Origin: PALSA-660 sp036508075
GTDB taxonomy: Bacteria; Actinomycetota; Coriobacteriia; Anaerosomatales; PALSA-660
Assembly: GCA_036508075.1 (NCBI GenBank)
Contig: DATCIA010000042.1
Location: 1 to 45,958, forward strand
Length of the DNA: 45,958 nt
Direction of reading: 5' to 3'
Every line of letters starts with the position of its first letter. Position 1 is the first letter of the stretch. Below the pieces are notes generated by a model. It had not been told where the DNA came from and ran no database searches. It worked only from the letters and a program-made list of their open reading frames with translations. Position numbers and translations under genes: made by a program. Below, one piece after another: positions 1 to 6,142 of this stretch.

Positions 1-549
1 GTGCGGCCAGGTCGCCTTGCTGATCGCCGTCTTGATGGCGACGCCGACGCCCTCTTCGCGCAGGACCTTGATGGCCTCGATGACACGCTGCCGGGTGCCG
101 GGTACCCCGACCATCGTGTCGTGGAACTTGTCGGGGCCGTAGAGCGAGGTCGCGACCCAGTCGATGCCGTCGGAGCGCAGGCGCTTCGCGGTCTCGCGGT
201 CGATGAGCGTGCAGTTGGTGGAGACGGTGACGCGGATCCCGTAGCCGCGCGCACGCTCGAGGATCTCCCAGAAGTTGCGGCGCATCATCGGCTCGCCGCC
301 GGACAGGAACAGGGCGGGGAGTCCGCGTTCGCCCATCTGGTCGACGAGGGTCATCGTCTCCTCGTCGGTGAGCTCGTTGGGGCGCGTGTGCGCGTCGGCG
401 GCCATGTAGCAGTGGTCGCACAGCAGGTTGCAGCGGTTGGTGATGTTCCAGATGACGTCGCTCGGGCGGCCGAGCTTGAAGGCGGTGATCGCCTTGTTCT
501 CGACGTCGGCGAGCGGTCCTTTGAAGAAGAGCGAGCGTACGTGGGCCAT
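1..549 (-). CDS. radical SAM domain protein (3' end cut by window edge)
   Basis: The first 183 codons of a minus-strand gene are visible, with no stop before the window edge. The ATG at 549 follows an AGGAG ribosome binding site. Residues 40-47 read CNLLCDHC, the CxxxCxxC motif that holds the [4Fe-4S] cluster of radical SAM enzymes, followed by Tyr. SGGEP at 83-87 is the usual SAM-contacting GGE motif. This N-terminal layout (about 35 residues, then the cluster motif) is seen in PqqE/heme-d1/AhbC-type and peptide-modifying radical SAM enzymes, many of which carry extra C-terminal cluster (SPASM) domains. That end is missing here, so the substrate cannot be assigned. The class is seen directly; anything more specific would be a guess. 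Confidence 0.9.
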   Translation of the reverse strand, partial: MAHVRSLFFKGPLADVENKAITAFKLGRPSDVIWNITNRCNLLCDHCYMAADAHTRPNELTDEETMTLVDQMGERGLPALFLSGGEPMMRRNFWEILERARGYGIRVTVSTNCTLIDRETAKRLRSDGIDWVATSLYGPDKFHDTMVGVPGTRQRVIEAIKVLREEGVGVAIKTAISKATWPH

Positions 550-756
550 GGGCCGCGGCTCCTGAATGCCTCGCGTCCCGCATGCGGGCGGGACTCGCTT
601 GTGAACATGTGAATGCTAGCACGAGCGCGGAAGGGATCGAGACCCGCGCCGCCGCGTGGCGATCACGGCAGGGCGCTTGCTTCGGGTCATGCAGGTGCCG
701 GCGGGATGATGCATCCTGTCTCCGGTGACAGACAATCGAAAGGCCGAGAGCGCCCG
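550..756. other. intergenic region between divergent genes
   Basis: This spacer separates the radical SAM gene from the divergent membrane protein gene. It contains a 7-bp inverted repeat (GTCCCGC/GCGGGAC, 575-594) in the leader of the radical SAM gene, and an 8-base palindrome TGCTAGCA at about 612-619. Either could be part of a promoter or operator. I cannot define a -35/-10 pair with confidence. Confidence 0.3.
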
Positions 757-1236
757 ATGACCACGGATCCCGACACCGGCACCGCCCCCACGCTCGCCGA
801 GCGCATGCGCCTCGACATCGACCGCCGTTGGCTGTTCGCGATCGCGGGCGTCATCTGGATGGGCGTCGGTATCCTGTTGCTCACCTATGCGGTGACATGG
901 CTCGCCCCCGTGTCGGTGCCGCTCGAGCTGGAGTTGACCGTCGCCGGGCTCGCGGTCGCGGCGGTGTTCCTCCGGTTCGTGTTCCACGGGATCGTGACCA
1001 AGAACATCGCGCGCATCGAGGGAGGTCCCGCTCGCGTGAGCGCGTACTCGTTCCAGGGCTGGAAGAGCTATCTCATCACCGTGTTCATGATCGTGCTCGG
1101 CATCGTGCTGAAGCGCTCACCGATCCCGAAACCGGACCTGGCGGTCATGTACCTGGGCGTCGGGCTCGCGCTGATGCTGGCCAGCGGGTTCTACCACCGG
1201 CACCTGTTCTCGATGTGGCGGCGCGCGAAGCACTAG
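757..1236 (+). CDS. four-helix integral membrane protein, function unknown
   Basis: A 159-residue protein. About 30 polar residues at the N-terminus are followed by four hydrophobic segments, at roughly residues 28-48, 56-73, 100-118 and 127-145, and a short basic tail. No catalytic motif or known family is recognised. The ATG at 757 was chosen because the protein reads naturally from there; the possible upstream in-frame extension has non-coding-like composition. The ribosome binding site is weak (a GAAAGG well upstream). It faces away from the radical SAM gene, with 207 bp between the two starts. Seen: a small polytopic membrane protein. Its role is unknown. Confidence 0.75.
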   Translation: MTTDPDTGTAPTLAERMRLDIDRRWLFAIAGVIWMGVGILLLTYAVTWLAPVSVPLELELTVAGLAVAAVFLRFVFHGIVTKNIARIEGGPARVSAYSFQGWKSYLITVFMIVLGIVLKRSPIPKPDLAVMYLGVGLALMLASGFYHRHLFSMWRRAKH

Positions 1237-1355
1237 CGGCGATCCCGCCGCGGCCGACCGGCGCCCGTCGAACCCGGGCACCCGGAGGGCGGCCGCGCAC
1301 GCTAGACTGGGTAGCGCTCAGCTGCCGCTGAAGCGTCGCGCCTGAGGGGACACGA

Positions 1356-1706
1356 ATGAGACTGATCATTTCCAGCGTCGACTACGCTCCCGAGGAACTC
1401 GCGGCCCAGGTGCCGCTTTCCGTGACGCTGATGCGTCCGTTGGCCGCCACCGCGAACCGGGCAGGCGCGTGGCTCGGCGTCTTCGACCGTCCCGTTCAGT
1501 GGACCAACGAGAACGGCGCCAAGGCCGAAGCCACACACGCCGTGCTGTGGGCCCGGGCGAAAGGCGCCGCCATCAGCTCAGGTGCCAGGAACCTCGCCGT
1601 CGGCATCGCCTACGTCGTCGACGCTTCACTGCTCGAAGACGAGGCGCTCGACCTCGCGAAGACCTACTACGTGGCCGTCGGCATGGCGAGCGACGCGGGT
1701 CGCTGA
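1356..1706 (+). CDS. conserved-looking hypothetical protein, 116 aa
   Basis: A soluble alpha/beta-looking protein of 116 residues without signal peptide or membrane segment. The ATG at 1356 follows an AGGGGAC ribosome binding site, and a TAGACT hexamer near 1303-1308 may be its -10 box. No family is recognised. It ends about 40 bp before an aldo/keto reductase that has its own strong ribosome binding site, so the two may be cotranscribed. Codon pattern and start signals make it a likely real gene; its function is not known. Confidence 0.7.
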   Translation: MRLIISSVDYAPEELAAQVPLSVTLMRPLAATANRAGAWLGVFDRPVQWTNENGAKAEATHAVLWARAKGAAISSGARNLAVGIAYVVDASLLEDEALDLAKTYYVAVGMASDAGR

Positions 1707-1744
1707 CCGGGCGCGCGGGTACACTCCCATCAGGAGGTCACCTG

Positions 1745-2602
1745 ATGGAGCAGCCTGAACTTCACTCGCTCGCCGACACGGTCGAGATCGCGCCCGGCAT
1801 CCACATGCCCCGGCTCGGACTCGGCACGTTCCGTTCGCAGCCGGGCGCCGAGGTCGAACACGAGGTCGCCTGGGCGCTCGAGCTCGGATACCGGGGGATC
1901 GACACCGCTTCCATGTACGAGAACGAGGCGGGTGTCGGTCGCGCCATCGCGGCGAGCGGCATCCCGCGTCACGACCTGTTCGTCGCGACGAAGCTGTGGA
2001 ACGACGAGCAGGGCTACGACAACACGCTGGCCGCCTGCGAGCGCAGCCTGACCCGCCTCGGCCTGGAGTACGTCGACCTCTACATGATCCACTGGCCGAT
2101 GCCGGACACCGTCCACGAGACGTGGCGCGCCATGCAGAAGCTGCGATCAGAGCGCATCGTCCGTGCCATCGGCGTGTGCAACTTCCTCGTTCCGCATCTG
2201 GAGGGGCTGCTCGCGTTCGCGGACATCCCGCCCGCGGTCGACCAGGTCGAGCACCATCCGCGCCTCCAGCAGCCCGGTCTGCGCGACTTCTGCGCCGCGC
2301 ACGGGATCACCATGCAGGCGTGGGCGCCGATCATGCGAGGAGCCGTCGCGCAGATCCCGGAGATCGCGGTGATCGCCGAAGGGCGCGGAAAGACCCCCGC
2401 GCAGGTCACCCTGCGGTGGATCCTGCAGCACGGTGTGACCACGATCCCGAAGTCCGTGCACCGCGAGCGCATCGCGGAGAACGCGGACGTCTATGGTTTC
2501 GAACTCACCGCCGAGGAGATGGCCTCGATCGACTCGGCCGACCGCGGCGAGCGTCTTGGGCGCGATCCGGACAGTTTCGCGAGGGCCGCCGGCCTGCTCT
2601 AG
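1745..2602 (+). CDS. aldo/keto reductase (NADPH-dependent)
   Basis: A 285-residue TIM-barrel oxidoreductase of the aldo/keto reductase family, which reduces aldehydes or ketones with NADPH. The catalytic tetrad is present: Asp53 (in GIDTAS), Tyr58 (MYENE), Lys83 (TKLW) and His116 (IHWP). The N-terminal RLGLGTF and the C-terminal TIPKS cofactor-binding segment are also typical. The AGGAGG ribosome binding site ends 6 bp before the ATG, making this start secure even though the reading frame is open further upstream. It most resembles the 2,5-diketo-gluconate reductase/YtbE-type group by length and motif spacing. The real substrate is unknown. Confidence 0.93.
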   Translation: MEQPELHSLADTVEIAPGIHMPRLGLGTFRSQPGAEVEHEVAWALELGYRGIDTASMYENEAGVGRAIAASGIPRHDLFVATKLWNDEQGYDNTLAACERSLTRLGLEYVDLYMIHWPMPDTVHETWRAMQKLRSERIVRAIGVCNFLVPHLEGLLAFADIPPAVDQVEHHPRLQQPGLRDFCAAHGITMQAWAPIMRGAVAQIPEIAVIAEGRGKTPAQVTLRWILQHGVTTIPKSVHRERIAENADVYGFELTAEEMASIDSADRGERLGRDPDSFARAAGLL

Positions 2603-2721
2603 GCGACCGTTCGGCGAGGCAACACGGCCGCTCCACGGGTTCGCCACATCATTCGGCGCGCGGCTTGCTATCGTTTCAGGCACGGGGATACCCGAGGGCG
2701 CATCGGCGTCCGTCGACGAAG

Positions 2722-2736
2722 AGGAGGTGATCCAGC
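2722..2736 (+). promoter_or_regulatory. extended Shine-Dalgarno complementary to 16S rRNA 3' end
   Basis: The bases AGGAGGTGATCCAGC are an uninterrupted complement of the usual bacterial 16S rRNA 3' end, reaching well past the core anti-SD. The AGGAGG core sits 11 bp before an ATG at 2739 that opens a 22-codon ORF. This is the longest ribosome-binding match I noticed in the window. Seen directly; its functional meaning is inference. Confidence 0.6.
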
Positions 2737-2738
2737 AG

Positions 2739-2807
2739 ATGCAAAGTCATTACATCGCTGCGCTGGTCCGGTCCGACGTGGATCTCACGGAAGTCCGCAC
2801 CTCCTAG
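2739..2807 (+). CDS. possible 22-residue leader peptide or small protein
   Basis: A very short ORF starts with ATG 11 bp after a near-perfect anti-16S sequence and ends with TAG. The peptide begins MQSHYIAALVRSD and ends in EVRTS. It has no run of one amino acid that would suggest a classic attenuation leader, no membrane segment and no cysteine. It is followed by a GC-rich hairpin (2815-2840) and then a strong terminator (2894-2923), with no gene downstream on the same strand. The whole unit of about 200 bp therefore looks self-contained. It may be a small protein gene, or a small RNA with a translated head. The case rests on the ribosome binding site and the terminator only. Confidence 0.4.
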   Translation: MQSHYIAALVRSDVDLTEVRTS

Positions 2808-2814
2808 GACGGCG

Positions 2815-2840
2815 GCGCTCCGGGGCAGTTCCCCGGGCGC
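2815..2840 (+). other. GC-rich hairpin after the small ORF
   Basis: GCGC(T)CCGGGG pairs with CCCCGGGCGC across a CAGTT-like loop, with one bulged base. It has no T-tract, so it is more likely a structural element or stabilising hairpin than an intrinsic terminator. Confidence 0.45.
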
Positions 2841-2893
2841 GGAAGCAAGCGCCTCCGATTCTTGGATGAATGTCGCTGTTCGGCAGCGATGGG

Positions 2894-2923
2894 AGAGGGT
2901 CACCCCGCCAGGGGTGGCCCTCT
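2894..2923 (+). terminator. rho-independent terminator
   Basis: AGAGGGTCACCCC pairs with GGGGTGGCCCTCT around a GCCA loop: 13 continuous pairs including one U-G, followed by a short T stretch (TCTTTG). It is the clearest intrinsic terminator in the window. It closes the small-ORF unit, and it also lies just beyond the end of the convergent NmrA-like gene, so it may act on both strands. Confidence 0.75.
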
Positions 2924-2942
2924 TTGCGTCGTGCGGAGGTGG

Positions 2943-3785
2943 TTAGACGCCCCAGTCCTGTGCTCGGATCCAGCGTTCGGCCGTCCACAGGTCCGGCACG
3001 AGCTCGCGCAGGGACTCGAGGTCCGCATGGCCGATCGGCATCTCACCGGCGGGCGGCTTGTGTGCCGTGACCATCCCCGGCATGGGCTCGATCTGGTCGA
3101 AGACGACCGGAAGGTCGAGCACGAGGGAGAACAGCCCCGCGAGCTCGGGCATCGTCATCTCGTCGCTCGCGATCTCGGCCCTCACCCCCGCGAACCGGTC
3201 GTGCTCGCGGAATGCAAGGGCGACGAACCTGCCGATGTCGTCGGTGGCGATGAACTGGCGCACCACATCGGGGTCGACCGCCGCGCGCAGGTGCCCGGAA
3301 ACGATGTCGTCGCGCTGACGCAGGAAGTTGTCCAGGAACGTCACCGGTCGCCAGATGGTCGCGGGCATCCCGAGTTCCGCGATGTGCGCCTCGATGCGGC
3401 GCTTGGGCCACCGGAACGTGACGTCGTCTTCGTGGTCGGCGCCATAGACCGAGCTGTAGACGAAGTGGTCCACGCCGGCCGCGGCGGCGGCGTCCGCGAG
3501 GTTGATGCCCTCCCGGATCTCGCCCTCCGGCCCGACGTCGCGCGGCGTCTGGACGCTGTAGACACCGTGGCAGCCCTCGACCGCGCCGTCGAGGGAGGCG
3601 CGGTCGGTGAGGTCGCCTTGCACGAGCTCGCAGCCCGCCTCGGCCAGCGCGAGCGCGGCCGGCTTGGCGGGGTCGCGTACCAGCGCGCGGACGTTCCACC
3701 CGTCGGCGAGCAGGTGTCGGGCGACCGCGCCACCTTGATGTCCGGTACCGCCCGTGACGAGGATGGTGAGGTCGCTTCGGTTCAT
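2943..3785 (-). CDS. NmrA-family NAD(P)-binding atypical short-chain reductase
   Basis: A 280-residue Rossmann protein. TGGTGHQGG at residues 11-19 is the dinucleotide-binding turn; LVRDP and QGDLTD are typical of the NmrA/HSCARG/triphenylmethane reductase group, which bind NAD(P)H as redox sensors or quinone/azo reductases. The usual catalytic YxxxK is not obvious, as is common in the NmrA group. The ATG at 3785 follows AAAGG; an in-frame upstream extension reads poorly and was not used. It lies downstream of a DUF2892 gene on the same strand but is separated from it by a terminator-like hairpin, so it probably has its own promoter. Confidence 0.88.
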   Translation of the reverse strand: MNRSDLTILVTGGTGHQGGAVARHLLADGWNVRALVRDPAKPAALALAEAGCELVQGDLTDRASLDGAVEGCHGVYSVQTPRDVGPEGEIREGINLADAAAAAGVDHFVYSSVYGADHEDDVTFRWPKRRIEAHIAELGMPATIWRPVTFLDNFLRQRDDIVSGHLRAAVDPDVVRQFIATDDIGRFVALAFREHDRFAGVRAEIASDEMTMPELAGLFSLVLDLPVVFDQIEPMPGMVTAHKPPAGEMPIGHADLESLRELVPDLWTAERWIRAQDWGV

Positions 3786-3873
3786 GACGGTGCCTTTCGA
3801 TCCGTGCGTCCGGTCGTATCTCGTAGGTACCCACCCACGCCCGGTGCGCCCCGGGACCCGCCCGGACGCAGAA

Positions 3874-3900
3874 CAGGCGCAGCCCCGGGGGCCGCGCCTG
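3874..3900 (-). terminator. terminator-like hairpin after the DUF2892 gene
   Basis: CAGGCGC and GCGCCTG form a perfect 7-bp outer stem with further C/G pairing inside. On the minus strand it is followed by TTCTG. It lies about 25 bp beyond the DUF2892 stop codon, so it probably ends that transcript before the NmrA-like gene. Confidence 0.5.
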
Positions 3901-3923
3901 TGGTTTGGGTCGAGCACCGCTCG

Positions 3924-4136
3924 CTATGCGCGCGAGCAGCCCTCCGGCAGCTCCCGGACGCCCAGAGCGCGAAGGATCGAGATCATGGGGCACCATGCGA
4001 CGGCGCCGCCGAGCACCAGGCTCACGCCCACGAACGAGGTCAGGATCAGCCAGCGGATGTCGAGGAAGTAAGCGAGTGCGACGGACGCCAGAACCACGGT
4101 GCCGGCGATGAGGCGGAGATAGCGGTCGAGGTACAC
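3924..4136 (-). CDS. DUF2892 (YgaP-like transmembrane) protein
   Basis: A 70-residue membrane protein with two hydrophobic helices (about residues 8-23 and 27-47) followed by AWCPMISILRALGV. The CPM segment after the second helix is characteristic of DUF2892, the membrane part of YgaP-type rhodanese proteins, and is often found beside sulfur-handling genes. The GTG at 4136, just after GGAGG, was chosen as start. A GTG further up at 4175 is in frame, but it lies inside the operator and has no ribosome binding site. The promoter carries a CsoR/CstR-like operator, which suggests induction by copper or reactive sulfur. No rhodanese domain is attached. Confidence 0.8.
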   Translation of the reverse strand: MYLDRYLRLIAGTVVLASVALAYFLDIRWLILTSFVGVSLVLGGAVAWCPMISILRALGVRELPEGCSRA

Positions 4137-4166
4137 GGTTCCTCCAAGGGCGACTACATGAGAAAT

Positions 4167-4182
4167 ATACCCCACAGGGTAT
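4167..4182 (-). promoter_or_regulatory. CsoR/CstR-type operator over the DUF2892 promoter
   Basis: ATACCC-CACA-GGGTAT is a perfect inverted repeat of two 6-base half-sites with a 4-base spacer. It closely resembles operators bound by CsoR-family repressors (copper-sensing CsoR, persulfide-sensing CstR). On the minus strand a TATGAT -10 box (4186-4181) overlaps its edge, so a bound repressor would cover -10/+1. No csoR-like gene lies in the window; the regulator must be elsewhere. Confidence 0.6.
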
Positions 4183-4277
4183 CATACCGCGCGCACAGGC
4201 GCCTGTGCCGGGCGGTGTTCTCGCCGCGTATGCCGCCTCGCGTGGGACAATCGGCCGTGACGACGAAGGAGGCGGGG

Positions 4278-5237
4278 ATGGGCGGGCGTGCGATCGGTTC
4301 TGTGACGGCCGCAGGGGCTCGCGTCGTGGTCGTCGGCGGGGCCAACACCGACATCGTCGGCGCGTCGTCGGCCGCCGTCCGCGCGAACGACTCGAATCCC
4401 GGCCATATCCGCGTGAGCGCCGGCGGAGTGGGCCGCAACGTGGCCGAGAACCTCGCCCGGCTCGGTGTGAACGTGTCGTTGGTGACCGCGTTCGGCGGGG
4501 ACGAGGCGGGCCGCGCGCTCATGGAGGCCTGCCGCGATGCCGGCATCGACGTGTCCGCATCGATCGTTGCCGGCGACCTGCCCGGCGCGCACTATCTCGC
4601 GATCCTCGACGAATGGTGCGACATGGCGCTCGCGGTCAACGACATGCGGGTGCTCGACCTGGTGACGCCGGCAGCGCTGGCGGAGCCGGCGCGCGCGGCG
4701 CTGCTCGCTGCCGCATGTCTGGTCGTCGTCGATACGAACCTGCCGGCCGTCTCGCTGGAATGGTTGGCGGCCACGGTGACGGCGCCTATCGTGCTGGAGC
4801 CCGTATCGGAGGCCAAGGCCGGCCGTGCGGCCGGGATCCTGTCGCGAGTCGCCGCGCTCACGCCGAACGCCGCCGAGGCCGCGGTGCTGCTCGGCCACGA
4901 GGTCGACGGACTCGCCGCCGCGCTCGCCGCCGCACGGGAACTCGTGGCGCTCGGCGCCGGAGCAGCGTTCGTGACGTGCGGTGTCGGCGGGACGGCGTGG
5001 GCCGACGCGTCGGCGAGCGGGACGACCCCTGCGCCGCTCGTGTCGGTGGCCAACGCCAGCGGGGCGGGCGATGCGTTCTGCGCCGGTGTCGCGTGGGCCG
5101 CACTGTCGGGTAGGGGAGCCCGCGACGCTGCGGCGCTGGGCACTTCACTTGCGTCGATCGCGCTCGGAGACGAAGACACGGTGAGCCGACGGGTGACGCC
5201 GGAAGCGGCTTCGGCCGCAGCGAAGGAGTTGGACTGA
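4278..5237 (+). CDS. psuK: pseudouridine kinase (PfkB family)
   Basis: A 319-residue ribokinase-fold sugar kinase. Visible PfkB marks are the N-terminal VVVVGGANTDIVG, the first signature GGVGRNVAENLARLG, and the C-terminal ASGAGDAFCAGVA, whose Asp is the catalytic base. It would phosphorylate pseudouridine to pseudouridine 5'-phosphate. The specific assignment comes from the directly adjacent psuG: the stop codon abuts the psuG GTG. The ATG at 4278 follows AAGGAGG with good spacing; a GTG at 4258 is a weaker alternative. It is the first gene of a six-gene run on the plus strand. Family certain; substrate well supported by context. Confidence 0.9.
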   Translation: MGGRAIGSVTAAGARVVVVGGANTDIVGASSAAVRANDSNPGHIRVSAGGVGRNVAENLARLGVNVSLVTAFGGDEAGRALMEACRDAGIDVSASIVAGDLPGAHYLAILDEWCDMALAVNDMRVLDLVTPAALAEPARAALLAAACLVVVDTNLPAVSLEWLAATVTAPIVLEPVSEAKAGRAAGILSRVAALTPNAAEAAVLLGHEVDGLAAALAAARELVALGAGAAFVTCGVGGTAWADASASGTTPAPLVSVANASGAGDAFCAGVAWAALSGRGARDAAALGTSLASIALGDEDTVSRRVTPEAASAAAKELD

Positions 5238-6140
5238 GTGGACGGCCACCTGCAGATCGCGACCGAGGTCATGTTGGCGCTCGACGCCGGCGTCCCGGTC
5301 GTTGCGTTCGAGTCGACGATCATCAGCCACGGCTTCCCGTACCCGGCGAACGTCGAGTGCGCGCTTGAGTGCGAGCGCGTCTGCCGCGAGGCGGGTGCGG
5401 TCCCGGCCACGATCGCCGTTCTGGATGGCAGGCCGTGCGTCGGGCTCACCCGGGAGCAGATCGAGCACCTGGCCACCGCGAAGGGGGTCGCAAAGGTCTC
5501 GCGACGCGACCTCGGCGTCGTGGTCGCGCAGCGTGCGGACGGCGCGACCACGGTCGCCGGGACGATGGTGCTCGCGGCGATGGCCGGCATCCGCGTGTTC
5601 GCCACGGGAGGCATCGGCGGGGTGCATCGCGGCGCGCAGCGGTCCTTCGACGTCTCCGCGGACCTGCTCGAGCTCGCGCGCACGCCCGTCGCCGTCGTGT
5701 GCGCCGGGGCGAAGTCGGTCCTCGACCTCGCTCTCACCCTTGAGGTGCTCGAGACCCACGGCGTACCGGTGATCGGGTATCGCACCGACGAGTTCCCGGC
5801 GTTCTACAGCCGCACCAGCGGGCTCGGCGTCGACGTCCGCTGCGAGACGCCCGGCGAGATCGCCGGCATCCTCCGGGCGCGCGAGTCGCTGGGGCTGGGC
5901 GGTGGCGCGGTGATCGCGAACCCGATCCCGGTCGAGCACGAGATCGACCGCGCGACGCTCGACGGGTGGACTGACTGCGCGCTTCGGGAGGCCGACGAGG
6001 CCGGGGTCCGCGGCAAGAACGTGACGCCGTTCCTCCTCGCGCGCCTGCATGCGCTCTCCGGCGGTGCCACCGAAGAGGCCAACAAGCAGCTCGTGTGGTC
6101 CAACGCCGCGCTGGCGGCACGGATCGCGGCGGCGCTGTAG
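5238..6140 (+). CDS. psuG: pseudouridine-5'-phosphate glycosidase
   Basis: A 300-residue protein that reversibly splits pseudouridine 5'-phosphate into uracil and ribose 5-phosphate, breaking a C-C glycosidic bond. Highly typical stretches are ESTIISHGFPYP near the N-terminus, the TGGIGGVHRGAQRSFDVSADL segment in the middle, and PGEIAGILRAR plus the ANPIP motif later. Length matches the family (about 300). It starts with GTG immediately after the psuK stop, so the pair is translationally coupled. Its product could feed the pentose phosphate pool and uracil salvage. Psu genes are usually linked to a nucleoside transporter, but none is seen here. Confidence 0.95.
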   Translation: MDGHLQIATEVMLALDAGVPVVAFESTIISHGFPYPANVECALECERVCREAGAVPATIAVLDGRPCVGLTREQIEHLATAKGVAKVSRRDLGVVVAQRADGATTVAGTMVLAAMAGIRVFATGGIGGVHRGAQRSFDVSADLLELARTPVAVVCAGAKSVLDLALTLEVLETHGVPVIGYRTDEFPAFYSRTSGLGVDVRCETPGEIAGILRARESLGLGGGAVIANPIPVEHEIDRATLDGWTDCALREADEAGVRGKNVTPFLLARLHALSGGATEEANKQLVWSNAALAARIAAAL

Positions 6141-6142
6141 CG

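Noticed and set aside
1262..1290. tRNA T-arm-like string (GTCGAACCCGGGC)
   Set aside because: No acceptor stem, D-arm or anticodon arm can be built around it.
2862..4277. A long plus-strand extension of psuK upstream of 4278
   Set aside because: It crosses the minus-strand NmrA and DUF2892 genes and a terminator, and it reads as low-complexity shadow. The strong ribosome binding site supports ATG 4278.
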